DNA from: Serinus canaria
Taxonomy: Eukaryota; Chordata; Aves; Passeriformes; Fringillidae
DNA length: 64,000 bases
Direction of reading: 5' to 3'
Assembly (NCBI RefSeq): GCF_022539315.1
Contig: NC_066326.1
Location: forward strand, 4,170,601 to 4,234,600
Shown: positions 13,679 through 27,581 of the stretch, one piece after another
How positions within the stretch are numbered: position 1 is the stretch's first letter
Layout: each line of letters opens with the position of its first letter
The notes under the pieces: generated by a model
Told to the model about the DNA's origin: nothing
Databases searched by the model: none
What the model saw: only the letters and a program-made list of their open reading frames with translations
Made by a program: the position numbers and the translations under genes

Positions 13679-13843
13679 CTGTTGCCCAGAGAAGCTGTGG
13701 TTGCCTCATCCCTAGAATTGTCCAGGGCCAGGTTGGATGGGGTACTGAAAAATCTGATCTAGAGTGGCAACCCATGGCAGGGCTGGAATAAGATGATCGT
13801 TCAGGTCCTTTCCAACCTAAACCATTCTAGGATTCTATGATTT
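13679..13843 (+). mobile_element. CR1 LINE 3' end, plus strand
   Basis: Starting at TTGCCCAGAGAAGCTGTGG, it runs through CCTCATCCCT, CCAGGGCCAGGTTGGATGGGG, CCATGGCAGGG and AGATGATC, then GGTCCTTTCCAACC. It ends in ACCATTCTAGGATTCTATGATTT. This is the canonical CR1 3' terminus including its ATTCTATG-type tail, in plus orientation, heavily 5'-truncated to about 165 bp. The tail at 13825-13840 holds two copies of the 8-bp unit. There is no coding capacity. Confidence 0.95.
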
Positions 13844-14311
13844 CCAGGGAGCACCTTTGGGGAAGCTGCTAAGCAAATCGTGGGCAAGTAACACAGACTG
13901 GGACCAGATATAGAGCTGGGGAACAAGGGTTGGTGTCCCTGCTCAGTCTGTCCTAAGACTGGGAGCAGCTGATTAATTCAACACCCAATTTCCATCAATT
14001 TCACCTCACTCCATATTCAGGAAGGAGGTGCAGAGTGCATTTTCCCAAAAGCAGGAGTGGGCAGAGAGCGTCAGCTGGTCTGAGCATCACCTGAAATGCA
14101 GCAGCAGCAGCTGTTGCCTTGGAAAGCACATAGATTGGGGGCAGTGGCACCACCCAGGCTGGAGGGGCACCTACATCCCAGGGGAGAGGGTCCAAGCATG
14201 GCTCCACCACCCCAGGCAGCTGGCCTGGCAGGGAAGGAGCACAGGAGACCAGTAGTTGCACTTTCACTTTTGCCTTGTGTTTAGGCTGTTGGGAGAAGGA
14301 TGAGTGGGCTC

Positions 14312-14380
14312 AAAAAAAAAAAAAAAAAATACAATGTGAGTTGTTTTTCTCCATTAATCAGTGCTGCTTTTTTTTTTTTT
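14312..14380. repeat. A18 tract and T13 tract, 38 bp apart
   Basis: An uninterrupted run of 18 A is followed 38 bp later by 13 T and then CCAG. The two can pair as a homopolymer hairpin. The T tract plus CCAG also looks like a strong splice acceptor, but nothing coding-like follows. The A tract could be a retroposon tail, although I recognise no retroposed body upstream. Confidence 0.8.
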
Positions 14381-15059
14381 CCAGCTGCCTGGCTTCATTA
14401 CATTTGTTTGTCTTTCCCTCTCCAACTGAGCAGTGGGATCTGATTTTCCTGAATTTGGCTGAAGAGACAAATTAAAGTCTTCTTTGTTTATAATCAAAGC
14501 AGGAGTGATTATTTGAACATTTTGAAGGAATCACATAGTATTTTAAGAGTCTGTAAAAAGACAAGAAAGGTGGTGGGAAGTCATCAGATGCTATTTTCTT
14601 TAAAACTGTATGGATGGTTTTAACAAAGTCAACCCATGACGTCTGTAGAGTTTCACCAAATGGCCTGGGAACTGATGGCAAATTTGTGAAAACATGCTGG
14701 AAATGTTTTGTTGATATTCCTGCTGACATTAGGGGCAGATCCTGCATGTCACCACAAATATTTGGCAGAGGAGAAAACCAGAGATTTTGTTCAGCTCTGT
14801 TTGGAATCAGATAGCAAATTGATCTTGGAGACTCTCCCTGGAACTCTTCATATTTTTGGAAAACAAAAGATTTTCAGAGGAAGCCCTGTTTTTATTATGC
14901 ATGAGATTGTTATGGGAGGAGAAAAGGGAGTCTGTGACTTACACAAAAGAAGAGGGGAATTGGAGCTTTTGCTGGAATTGAACAGATTATTCCTGGCCTT
15001 AACTTTGTGTACTTTTCCCCAGGAACATGGATTTTTATGTGAGAAAAGATTATTTCTGA

Positions 15060-15087
15060 ATTATTTATTATTTATTTATTTATTATT
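15060..15087. repeat. TTTA-rich simple repeat
   Basis: A short interrupted run of ATTTATT/TTTA units, 28 bp. Confidence 0.8.
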
Positions 15088-18000
15088 CCGTCTCCTGTGC
15101 CTCATACAATGGGAGATCAGTTACCTGTGGGGTCAGTGAATGGTCCTGATGGGAGCTGAGGGAAGGGAATACGCCCAGAGCACACCACAGTGCTGGGGAA
15201 CACTGCTGTGATGGGATGGAACTCGTGGGCAGCTAAGATGGGACACATGGACCTTTCTGGCAGTGCTCAGCCAGCCTCGTCTCCCTTTCTCTGCTCTTGC
15301 TCCAAGTGATTGATGAGGCACAGACTGTCTTGACTGCTCCTTTTGATCCACTATCTACATGACCTGGATGAAAACCCAGACCCAAAGAGGTTTTCCCTTA
15401 ACTCCAGGCAAACATTTCACCCCCCCTTCCAGTAAGCTCTTCCCCACTGCAGCAGGGCAGTGTCCCCACTCCCCACAGCAGTGTCATCTCCCCATCTCCT
15501 AGGCTTCTCCACTGTTTTTTGGGAAGAGCCCAGGGGAGCACTATTTCCAGCAGTATTTCCACTGCCTGACTTACAGAAGCACACTGGGGGTCAGCAATGT
15601 GACCTGCCCTCCCCACAGACACCACACGTTTCTGTGTGAAAGAGCTCAACCAGGAAGTAGCAAAATTTTCTAGAGGTGACAAGGAAGGACCTTTTGGGGA
15701 CCATGCTGTGTACACTTGTATGAGTTGTTGGGTTCCAGATGAAGCAAAGAAAAACTCTCCATGGGAAGCTTGTGACTTCATAGATTGCTCAAACACTGAG
15801 CATATTTAACACAGGGCTGGATGTGATAAACTAGATTCATACAGAGACCCAAGGAAAAAAACAACAGGGGAATGTGGCAAGCAGTCAGTTTTGTGGTCTG
15901 AACCTCACAGGAAGGACATGTTTTCAGATCAGACCCTGGCTGTAACAGTGAGCCTAAATTAGAAGGAGAAGCAGGAGAGGCTTCTTCTACTTGCAGTGCT
16001 GTAGAAGTTGCAATGCAGTTGCAATACAGCTTTGAGTTGTTTCAAGACTGCCACTTTAGTGCTCAGACATAAGTCCAGCCTCAAGAAAATGCTGACCTGC
16101 TGAATTTAAACCAGCTCCATGTCCCCTGATATGGTCCCACCATTCATCTGGCCACTAGTCCTACCTAGAGCAGGACTGTGTATTTGTGGTGCCCAGATTG
16201 TGCTGTTTAGCTCTGATTTCTTCTGATTTATGGGGAGGGGTCATGAGGCAGCTGTGGTAGAATTCACCCTGCCTTGGAAAAAGAGCTGTCATGCTCAGGG
16301 GAAAGCTTGGCTTCAGCATCATCACCCTGTCTTCAGCATGGTGCTCAAATGAGTGAGGACTGATTGGAAACAATCTGGTAGAGACCAGAAATAGGGCTGG
16401 GAGATGAGGGGCAGGAGGAAACTGGGACTGGTCAGGAAGAAAAAGGAGACATCAAACATGTGAAGTGCTGTTTCTGAGGGGCAGAGAATAAACTATTCTC
16501 CTTGTCCGTGGGGGATATAAGAAAGAGTTGCAGGCTTAGACTTGAGTAAGAGAGCCTAAAATCTTTCTAAGTTTAAAAATAGCTAATAGTAGAAAAGGCA
16601 ACAGACCCTTTATGAGCACTGGAATAATCTGTTATCATAACTAAACTTGTTTACTTCCCGAAAAATATCGGAAAGTAGGTTTTTTTAAAAGTCTGTTTCA
16701 TAACTTACAACAAATCTCCCTCAGATAAACAGCTTTTCCAATCTTCATATATCTGCTATGTCTTCTACCTCTCCTCCCATGTGATGAATTCATCCTCCCA
16801 GTGATGAATATAACAAGGTAGTGGGTGGGAAGAAACATAGATAAATATTTTGTAAGTAATGCACTATATATATTGGGCACAGATAGAAATAGTATTGTAC
16901 TCATTCTGGTTTCATTCTCACAAATCAGGAGAAAATCCAGTCACCAGACTCCTTCTATGAGTAAAAATGGAGAAAGAGAGTGGTGAATGAATGTGTCGCA
17001 AAGAGTCGAATGTGAATTTTTTGGTAAGCCAGCATCTTTGTTTTATTATCTAGTCATGCTTCTGTGCAAGAAGGCTGAGTCCAGTCATTATATGCATTTT
17101 TCTCAAAAGTCAACACTGTTATGGGATATACTGGAGACAGTGTGGGTGGAGTGCAACAGTATTAAAAAATAAAGCGCTGTCTCCTTTTTTGTTTTCCTAT
17201 ATAAGAACAAATCATTTATTCCCTGCTGGATTTCATGAGTGTGTTATTTACCACTGTTTACTGTAACTAGCTTCCTATTATTACAAAAGTTGGCAGGGTG
17301 AGCATGGGTCTGTAGCTTGCCCAGTTGCATTCCAATTCCTTTCTGCCAAAAAATTAAAAAATGGGTTTTCCATGCACCTATCACATGTAGGAGTATATTC
17401 AACCACATTTCTTAGTCTTACAGATGCCAGCCTCACTGTCAGAGTTGTCAGGAACATGCCTGACCCCCTCTCCCCACCAAAGCACCCACTCTGATGGGCA
17501 TCCCAGAGCCCCAGGGTAGAGGGACCATCCCAGGGCTGCAGTGGCACAAGACCCTGCCTGGTTTCAACCTGGTTGGTTTGATTACCACACACAACAGGAC
17601 TTCTCTCAGCCTGAGCTAATTTATCCCAAGGAGAAGGTAACCAGATATTTCTGAGCAGCCCTTCATCACTTCTACACAAAGACACTTTACAGGGTGCTGC
17701 TGCCAGGTAGGTTTGCCCAGCCTTCCCCTGAGAAGGGTCTCCAAGCCCATCCCAGGAGGAAGGTGGCTGAGCATGGGGAAAGCACCACACAGTCTGTGCC
17801 CTCCCTTCCCCAGCTGTGCTGGGGTTATGCCTGATCACAGTGTGCCCAGATGGGGCCATGGAGGGAAATGTGAAAGAGGTAGGGAATTTGGGAAAATGGT
17901 CTCAGAGGGACATTATCCCAGGGGCAGCCCCACACTTGGCACAGCTGCTCCTTCAAGCACCACGAGTGACATGGCCAGGCTGCAGAAAGGGTCTCAGTGG

Positions 18001-21000
18001 TCTGGGTGATCCCTCTGTGGAGGGTTTAGCTGAGCTGCTTGTGTTTGCATTGCAGAATCTGCTCTGGGTTTCTGTTTTACATCTCCAAGAGGCCTATGCC
18101 CTTTGTAAATAGAGGGGCTGAGGCACAGGAAGAGCTGGTGTGCTTGTGAGAGCACCAGCCCAATAAAGGGATATATATTTAACTTTCTGCTTGGTGTTAT
18201 TTTCTCTCTGCTTGGGCAAACAATATCCTGACTGCTTCCTAGTCCTAATCAAACTGCAGGGTACTAATAAAACAAATCCAAACTAATAAAGCACATTTTG
18301 TCAGTATAAATCCTCTTAAAGTTATCAGGTTTTCACATCCCTAGATAGGAGTAGTACTGCCTGACATAAAGTTGAGAGATAAAAGTAGGATAAAAGAGCC
18401 ATTACCATACAACAGCATTAAGTCAAAAATATAATTGCAAAGGCTGAACTTGATTATTATTTAAAACATGTGTTGGGTGGAGGCACCAGCCGGCAGGAAG
18501 CATCTGATGCTGATGAACCCACACAACCTCAGCATGACTGACTTTTGAGTATGAATGTAAAAGATTTATTAATTTCATTTTTTAAGATGTTCTATTTGTT
18601 TTGAAAACATTTGGGGTTGCAAAACACATGAATCCTGTAACTATTTCCATAAAGCCTGGAACAGTGGAACAACATTAGAGGGGATGGGGGTGGGGAACAT
18701 GGGTATTTTTTTTTTTCTGGAAGAATTTCCATTAAAATTAAATCTAGTTTAATTATAGCTCCTCAGCAGTGAGTATGTGATTTCTGATTATGTCCCTGGT
18801 GGATGCTCAGGTTGGTACTGCTGTGGCTGGATTGAGATCTGCTCCATTTCATTACTTTTTCCTTGAAGAGAAACCTCACTGGTATTCGTGGAAACCATGT
18901 GTCAGTTTGTGCAGCGTGTCATTATGTATTATCATATCATACAATTTAAAAAACATTGCATTGTTGCTTCTGGTTGGCTTCTCTTTATGTGGAATACAGA
19001 TGGCATTATTCTAGGTAATTCTCTTTCCTCATTCCAGCCCTCAAGCCAATCAAACAAAGAGAAAATTGTAGATGGATGTGAACTAATTTCTTGGTATATA
19101 TCCAAAACCCACAAATAATTAGGGATGGGAGAAGCTCAAAAGCTCTGTAGATTTGGTTTGGACACACACTCAAGCTCAACTCTTGTGCAAAGCTGTAGGG
19201 GAACCTCCATAATTAAGGCTGTGCTCCATTACACTGGTGTAAACAAAGTCAGTGGTTACACCAGGGAAAGAGAGAGTTCAGAAATTGACCCTCTGGCTGA
19301 AGATCTCAGGAGAAAAGATATTTTCTTTTTTTGTGAGATTTCTATTGCTTCCTGTTTCTGGTCAGGTTCAGGTCAAGAGCAGCTTTCTCACAGTGCTGGG
19401 GCACTGGTGTTCCCATCCCCAATGGGCCAGGAGGCACCAAGGAGCATGGAAATAAAGCTGAGAGAGCCTTTCAGAGTGCAGGAAAGCACTGCCTTGGGCT
19501 GGGTCAAAGCAATGGCCAGAGGTCAATTTTTATTTTGTCTGAACTTGTTCCTCTGCCCAAAATGGCAGCATGGAAACAACAATATGAGGTATGAGACTCG
19601 GTGATGGGGATGAGACACCTCCCCTGTATGGCATGACTTGGTGGTCAGAAACACGTCTCATGTAAATTACAGTAATGAAGTTTTTGTCCTATTTTTAAGG
19701 AGAGTGTGTCCCCAGTTCTGATTTTGACAGTAAATATAGGATTTTTTGTGACCCAGGCTACTGCTTACCCACACCTCCACCAAATGCTATCACAGCATGA
19801 ACAAACGCAACAGAGGAAATATAAGCATGAAAGTGCCTGCAATTCTCTACACCCCAGGCTCAACACTCAAACAGCCAAAGACAACCTCATATGAACTGTT
19901 CTGCAACTAAATTGGAGGGAAAGGTGCCAGGTTGGGGAAGAAAAATACACATAACATCAAATTTAAGTTGCCAGCTACACCCTGTAGTGATGTAGTACTT
20001 ATCCACAGTTCTGTGCAGTGATTCCAAGATGAAATCACCAGTGTAGCTTCACTAATAACCTGCTCTCCCCTTGCTCTGGAGATAAGTCTCATTCAGCAGA
20101 TGACCAAGGCTACAGCCACTATTCAGGGACACAGTGCATCACTGCAAAGGCAGGGGACACAAACAACAGATGTGCAAAAGAGCTTTAGCAGGAGGCCCAG
20201 CCCTTCCTAAATTTCTCATTTGGATAGTGGCATTCCTCACCTTCCCACCTCCCTCCAGAAGCATTGTCACCGCTGCTGCAGCACAGTGCAATAAAGAGCA
20301 AAACCAGCTGAAACTTTGTGAATTAGCAGGCAAACTTTACTGTTAGCAAGGTGAGAATACAGGATGAGTGAGGTTTTTATATGCCATCAGCTGCTCTGCT
20401 CAGACTCACAGTCAGGATAAGTTGGCAAAGACATGTTTTCTGTTGAGCATTGCAGGAGCCTAGAGAAAGAGTGTTAGAAAGGGGTACTTTAATCTAAGGA
20501 AATATCCTAAACCACTGATGAGCAGCCTGTGTGAATCTCTCTTATGTCTGAGTAAGAGGCAGCATCAGACCCTGACACTGATGTGGTAGTTGCCCTAGAA
20601 AACAGAAACAAAAAAGCCCCAAACAAAACAGCATTTTAAAACAAAGACAGCTGGATTGACAGCGACCTACACAGGCTGCTGTGGCCAGCAGTGACGCTGA
20701 TTGAGACAGACTTCTCTAAACTGGTGACAGACTCTGAATGCCAGATCCCACGATCACTCCTAAATGACACAACACACAGCTCTGTGTAGCTGTTGTGATT
20801 AGGGAACTTTCTGTTACGGTAGGAATGTATGAATATTTTAGCTGCATTATTGGACTCCAAATATTTTTCCTTCTTGATCCCTCAGACAAGGATTTGGTGA
20901 AAGGATATCTAATTTTAAATGAGAAACATCTTCATGAAACTTTCCAGGGAAAATGTTAAACAAAGAGCAGTCATCCACCTCCATAATGGAAATACAGCAT

Positions 21001-24000
21001 CCATGTCCAGTGGCTGCCTTAAAAGGTTTTATAGTCCCCTGTTTACTCTGTTCATTCAGCTTTCATTTTTCATGTTTATTAGAAAAATTTGTTGTATTTT
21101 TACCAATTTTTTACCATTTTTTTATCAGTTCTTAATGGAAGGGCAAAACCAAGACTTCTGTGCTATTGAGTTTTCTGCCACATAAATGATAATGAGGATA
21201 CTTCCAGTGCTTTCTGCTGGCTGGAGTATCTGAGCCCCAAGTGTCATAGGAGCTGGGGACCACTGTGATAGTTCCCAAGACTTTGGGACCACTTCAAAGC
21301 TTTCAGCTTCTAGCAGATATTACTCATGCAACACACTGTCTTCAATTTTTCTATGAATTCAGAATTTTTTTGCGAAGTCCAGGCTGTAAGAGGCCAAAGA
21401 TTCATTCTGGATTCATTATGAATTCATATGTAGACTATCAGCTGATCCAAAGTAAGGTAATTGACAGAGTACATATAATTATTCGCCTTTTTATTTGCAA
21501 GGTCTCTGGATCAACAAAGAAACTTCCATTACAAGCCCTATATGGATCATAGAATTTACTGGGGCAGTTTCAGGTTATATACAGACAAGAACAAGCCTAT
21601 GTCCGCATTGATTTCTAACAGGAAAAAATCTCATCAGATGCTTCCATGAGCAGCCTGGAATGTGTCTGAGGAGGTGCTGAGGCTCCCTGACCTCATGGCA
21701 GCACACAGCTCTGCCATGGTCTCTGCCTGACTGCAGTTTGGATCCACACAAGGTTACTCAGGATCAGTGTACCTATCCAAAGAGAAACCAGACACTCCAT
21801 TGCTTCTGCTTCCTCCATGCTTCCCCTTTTCCGGAGACCAATTAATCCAAGCTGGGTCAATCCTAAGCCAGTTTCCCTTTCCACTCTATGCCAAGATGCA
21901 CCTACAGACAACTTCACTCAAAATTGGGTAGTTCCTCATTGCTTCAGAGACCAAGGACTATGACTCCAGCAGATGGTCCTGGCATGCAGAGTAATTTCAG
22001 TAATAGATACAACTTTCTTATGCCTTTGTCAGTCTCAGTGTTCAACCAGAGGCTGATGATACCACTGAGGAAACCTTGGCAGATTTCCTCAGTAAGAAAC
22101 CACAGCAGACTTCTCACCAATAGCATCCTCTATAACATCTCCTGCAGACTCAGCTCACAACATTTGAGCAGCTCCAAAGGGCACCTGGAATCCTGGATAA
22201 TCCTAAGCCTCTCAAAACCTCATTGCCCCTTGGAAAGGTGACCTGAATTTGTCTGGAAGCAATGGACTGTTATCCTAAACTCTCCTGCCTGCTTCATTTA
22301 CTGTAAGAAGGCCACCCAGATGCCTCTTTATCTAAAGGAACTCTTAGCTTTCACTTCAGCCACTCATTTACCCCTTCTAGATCCATTTTTTTTGTCTCAG
22401 AAACCCCATTGCAACAGCTTGGGTCTGCTACAGGATCTGCTTCAGTATACACCAGCACAGCTCAGCCCTCTCAGTATGGTGCAGACATGATGCTCCATAA
22501 TGGGCAAAAGGATGAGCATCATGCAAATGCATGAGTGATATTGTCAGCACTTCTAGGAAGTTGCACACACAGATCTACTTAGTTAATAATGAGACGTGAA
22601 CACATTCTGTGCACCTCACTGAGCACACATTTAAGCATATGGCTGCTGAGATAGAATATATCCTGCCAGCTTTTTTTCTTAATTAAAGTTATGCAAGTTA
22701 TGAAATACTTTCCTTTATAATAAGCTCTTATTCCTGTGGAGAAATTTCTATTTGTTTTTATCTCATTTGAGCTTCAAGGTTAATCTTAGTTTAAGAACCT
22801 TGCTCGCTGTGACAGCAACCTCATGGTGCTGCAGCCTGATCCATGTGTGGCTGGGTGTGCATCCTTTTGTTCCATGCTGGGGCTGGATGCTGGCTGAGTG
22901 TCCTCCCTGTCCTGGTTTGTCCTACACACATTAGAAATAGGGTGACTGGGAATATGGCTTATGAAGGATATTGTCCAGGTCCAGCTGAGGGCCATTTAAA
23001 AAACCCCAAAGGGGCAGATGCAAAATTTGTGTTTTGTTTTGCAAGACAAGGCAAACGTGAGATATTTCACTTTCTGATCTGCTCTGAAGGGGAATTTAAT
23101 TTTGGAACCCTTGATATCTATTTACTTATTTTATTATATGAGTGCAGCAAGCGATAATTTATTCCAGCATGAAAAGAGATGTTAATAAAGGAGAAAGAAT
23201 AAAGAGCAAGACATTTAGATCAAATTAATACACATGAAATAAAACAGTAAAAATCACTGCTTTATCCACAAATAAACTTTTTATGCCCTATATAATTTAT
23301 GATGAATCTCATATCATACTGTACATACGTATTGGACAAATACTGTAAGAATACTGAAGTAGTTGTTCACAGTTATAGGCACCAAAATGAATATCTGAAT
23401 TATTTACATAATTCCATCTTCCTTCCGACCTTTGGGTCTACATTAATTTAGGATAATAGCTCAGCTCTTTTCTCTAGTTCATCAGTATTTTATTTTTGTA
23501 ACCAGCAAAAGTTGTTATCTTTCCTCTTTTTTTTCCACTAAGGAAATGTAATGAGTAATGTTTTCCAGAAAGATAAAATGCCATCTTTAAATGCTGCCCT
23601 GCCACTGCTGGCCACCACTTTCTTTTCCCTGTTCTTTGAAACACTAAGGTATTTCTTACTCCATATCTGCTCTCAAATTCTTCCTTCTTTTCCATGCAGA
23701 TTTCTCCTGACTCCCATCTCAGCTTCTCTGTTGTTTTTTCCTTTTTTGAATGTGTCTCGTGGCAATCTCTCACCTACACATTTTTTCTTTAGCTCTCTCT
23801 TCCATTAGATCTTAAATGTTTTAGCCACAAGGTCCTTTAATGCCATGCTAAAATCCTATTCAGGTCATGCGGTGGGAAAAGAGGTTCTGATGTGTTTTAT
23901 GATCTTGTGAGGGCTCTGTCTTGGAAATATCTTCTCTCATGTAATAGGGTCCATCACAAACCCACTGAAATTCTCATAAAATCCCCCTAAACTTCCATGT

Positions 24001-25399
24001 ATGCACAGGTGGACCCAATGTAACATTTTTTGTCCCTGCTTGTGATATAGAAGACTACAAGGGACTTGAATACCTTGAAATATTGAGTACACACCATCTT
24101 AAAATGGGGTGTTATCTATTAAGAATTTTTCTTAAAGAAAACAGCATTTGGGGGCCAAAATGTGAGCTCTTTGTTGCACATAGAAATGGCTATTTCTGCC
24201 TTTATAGACAGATTGTGATTCAGTGCATCCATTGTGTAACCCCATTTAACCATCAAAAATGTTGCCAAGAACTAAAAGATAAAATATAGATCTACTGTTC
24301 ATTTTTTCTCCCCCAGTTGATCTTTTGTGTTTGATCATAAATGCACATTGTGAAAAGATGTCTTGTACCTCCAAGCTAAACACTGTTTGCTACTCATTAG
24401 TGATTTATAAATGATATTTTCTCCCTGGTGACATATCTTTTGATATGATTCTCTAATAATAACATCCACCAATATTAAAATAAGAACATCCCCATGTATT
24501 GTGATCACCTTCAACCACATTTCCTCACTAAAATTAAATTTTAGCACACCAACTGATATTGTATGCATATATTTGTCTACCATCATTATAAATCTCCTAA
24601 GGGTCTCTATAAAATGATAGTTTTGCCTCTTTGCAGTAATTCTACCTAATGCTCCAAAGCAAGAAACTAATTACATGCTGACTTTTCACTAACTTTGATC
24701 TTTGCAAACCCATACTCTGAAGTTTCTATAGGTAATCATATAATTGCAATACACTAAGTGGGATGAAATTAGGCATCAACTTTTTTTCCCCCTCTAAGTA
24801 GCATTAACTCCTTTTGCAAATAATCATTTAAGTTAAAAATATTAAAAATTCAATCGCTTGCTATTTTTAGTACCCCAATATATAAGTTTTGTATGTAGAA
24901 CTTCAAAATAAAATCTAAGCATATGCAGTAATATTTGTAACAAAGATCTTATTTTAACATAAGGAGTTTCAGTGGAAGGGGCTATGCTGTGAATTCTTGA
25001 AAAATATATTTAAGAAAGGCCAAGGATAAATGATAGTGGTGTTAGGAAATTACTGATATTTCTCCAGGGAATCTTTGAGTCTCGAAAAAATGACCTCATT
25101 TGTATTTTCCCAATGAATTGGTATGATATTTCCTGTAAGAAAAATTGAAAACAATTGTTGCTTTCAGCTGAACTCTACTGCTATAGGAAAAAAAAACCTT
25201 TGGATTTCCTCTTTGAAAAATATAAGTTTAGCTTACTCCCATTTTCAAGCGTAATCATAAGAAAGTTTGATTTTTTTTTTTTAAAGAAAACAAATATCAC
25301 AATCTTCTTAGACACTGGAGAAATAACTGTGCACTTCAATGTTTTTTCGCTTCATACTTTCAACCTGCTATTTTAGCCCAGCAGTAAAACCATAATAAA

Positions 25400-26240
25400 A
25401 TCCTCCCATCCAAAGTGCTGCGGCCTCCTCCCTGCTCTTCTTGCACACAAATGAAGGCCCAAATACAAATTCCAACAAGGAGAAAGACAGCAAGGCTGTG
25501 CCTCTCTTTGGGGTATCTCATCACATGGGGGTGTCCCACTGACCACCACGAGGTCAGGCTCCCCCCCCAGGGGAGGCAACAAAGAGCTGAATTAAATCAC
25601 ATCCATGAGTCCATGATTTTATACCCTGCCCTGAGGAAGAGACTACTCAGCATGAGGAAGGGTGGCAAAACACAGCCCTGTGGGAAAAGAGCTCCTGGAA
25701 GAGAAAAAGAACTTCAGCTTAAAGGAGAGCTCCAAAATGGTGCCTGGGCAGCGTTGAGGCTGGGAGAAGAGGAGGGAATGGTCTGTGGGAAACACGACAT
25801 CACAGTTCCTGGAGTGAGGAGTGGCCATGGGGCTGAAGGGATGTGGGGTGAAGGGGTGTGGGGTGAAGGGGTGTGGGGTGAAGGGACATTTGACATGGTG
25901 ACTCACCACAGCAGGTGCTCCAACACCACCACCCCTGCCAGAGCACCACGGTAAGAGAAGCAACATTTTGCCTTTTCCCTGATGTTTGCTGCACCTACTG
26001 GGTCCCCCAAGCCTGGAAGACCTCCTGCCCCAGTGCACAGCCTTCCTGGCAGAGCAGGGCAGCCAAAGCCACAGCCAAGGCCTGGGAGTACTGTGGTCAC
26101 CCCGCAGGGCCAGGTGCCTCCAGGCCAGGGTGGCTCTGTGGATGACGCAGCAGCGCCGAAAGGAAACACGTTGTTGGTGGAACAGGCCTCTACCTTTACT
26201 ACATCCCATATGTGCACCTTGTTTGTCTAATAACACTCAA
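25400..26240. other. GC-richer block with minisatellite and chance open frames
   Basis: This block is clearly richer in G+C than its surroundings. It carries overlapping open frames on both strands, the largest 197 codons on minus (25643-26236) and 179 codons on plus (25415-25954). Both run through the 15-bp minisatellite at 25835-25885, which gives FTPHP-type repeats on the minus strand and GEGVW-type repeats on the plus strand. Neither shows a known domain, and the simultaneous openness of several frames is expected of GC-rich DNA. I do not call a gene. Confidence 0.5.
25835..25885. repeat. 15-bp minisatellite, 3.4 copies
   Basis: The unit GAAGGGGTGTGGGGT repeats at 25835, 25850 and 25865 with a partial fourth copy from 25880. 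The first copy has one substitution (GAAGGGATG) and the next two are identical. Near-identity suggests recent expansion and probable length polymorphism. Confidence 0.95.
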
Positions 26241-27580
26241 AACCGCAGAAAAATCTGAACACCACATTCACTTTAAAGCTGAATAAACAAAATTTGTTTT
26301 GACTTATCATCAATCATGTCATGTGATCACAGGGCATATTGTGTGCAAACGGCAGTTGTTTTATCTGGAGCTTCAACCTTTAAAAAATTCAAAACAGTAA
26401 AGTTGTTTATTTGACACCAGTCCTGACCCCCAGACTTTAGCACTGCATTCTGACAAAGTGAAAGAAAGAAAACACATTTTGCTTCTTCATTGCTGTGGCA
26501 TAAAGGAAACCTGACTTCTCGGGAGACTTTTGACACATTCCTTGCATTTAAAATGTACCAATAGGAACTTTTTCTTCTTCTTTTTTATTTTTCTAGAAAC
26601 TGGAGGAAGAAAGGTGTTTACATGGTATTGCACATGGTAGAAACACTCATTATGAGGATCTGCAGACACTCAGTATGTGCATTTAGCTCTGGGAATTGCA
26701 TTACTTAAGAGCCCTGTGGTTAGAAAGATGAATTCAGGCAGACAATAAGGAGTAACTGTTTGAGAGCCAAGCTGCTTGTTCAGACTCAGTTAACAAATGA
26801 TAAGCTTGCAAATATTTCTTTCGAGAACCAACTTGCAAAGTCATTCCAAACTATCCTGAAAAAACCCAATCTTTTCTCTCCCTTTGTTTCTTCCATCAAT
26901 AAATAGATGCAAAGCGATTGCAGCCTGGTACCTGTATCTCATTTTGTGTTTACCTGTGTATCTGTGTCTCTCTGGGAGAGAGACAGTGTATTTTGTCTTC
27001 AGATGTCAGAAATGACAGAGCATCTAGAAAAGCTGCAGATCGCTGAACAATATGTGTCCATTAAGTATGATAATTAAAGTTTCTTTCTTTTTTTAAACCT
27101 CTAAAATTAACATCATAATTCTCATCTAAGAATGAAGTGCAATTATACATCAGGAACACCTTAAACTTTCACTCCATTCTGTACAGGCAGTTTTTGTGCT
27201 ACTTCATCTTCGCCAGTCTGAGGACAAAGTTTCAAATTCATCATATGGCCCTGAATACATTCATTCTGCTGTTAACTCCTGAGGCATAAAGAAAAACTCC
27301 CTTCTGGAGAGATATTTGGCTTACCCCATCATATGATAGGGCTGTGGCTAAGGAGAAGGTCCAGGACTGATTTTTCCTCCAGACATCCTATTTTATCTTG
27401 GTTAAGAGTCCATTCAATTGTGTTTCCTCACATTTTAAAGATGATAAAAAATAATAATTAACTTCCAAATAAAGAAGATGTGATGCTATCTAGTGTAATG
27501 TTTTTAAAAGGGTTTAAAGCCCTCAGTTACAGGAATATAAGAGCTACCATAAATGTTCTCAAGGAAGGGTTTTCTGGGAG
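26240..27580. other. Non-coding, nothing recognised
   Basis: AT-rich unique DNA without an exon, RNA gene or repeat that I can identify. The part at 26.8-27.1 kb has a conserved look but no specific landmark. Confidence 0.45.
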
Positions 27581-27581
27581 A

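Larger units (their letters stand above)
13850..25400. other. Gene-free unique DNA, about 11.5 kb
   Basis: No exon, RNA gene or well-defined mobile element recognised. An A18 tract (14312-14329) is followed by a T13 tract (14368-14380), and a TTTA-rich run lies at 15060-15087. A GC-richer segment at 17.3-18.1 kb produces a 192-codon minus-strand open frame (17281-17859) with no recognisable domain. Segments at 23.1-25.3 kb are very AT-rich. A stretch around 19211-19260 (TTACACTGGTGTAAA...GGTTACACCAGG) faintly resembles the ACACCAG palindromic MITE family but is too decayed to call. Confidence 0.5.

Noticed and set aside
14368..14475. Strong polypyrimidine plus CCAG acceptor at 14368-14384
   Set aside because: The downstream sequence is AT-rich and non-coding in appearance; the T-tract is probably a simple repeat.
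17281..17859. 192-codon minus-strand open frame
   Set aside because: No recognisable family, no coding-like signals and GC-richer local composition; best explained by chance.
22905..22930. CTGTCCTGGTTTG resembling the start of some passerine retroviral LTRs
   Set aside because: Only about a dozen bases agree and no LTR body, second LTR or internal region follows.
25643..26236. 197-codon minus-strand open frame, largest in the window
   Set aside because: It lies in a GC-rich block where several frames are open on both strands, includes a minisatellite, and shows no domain or splice support.
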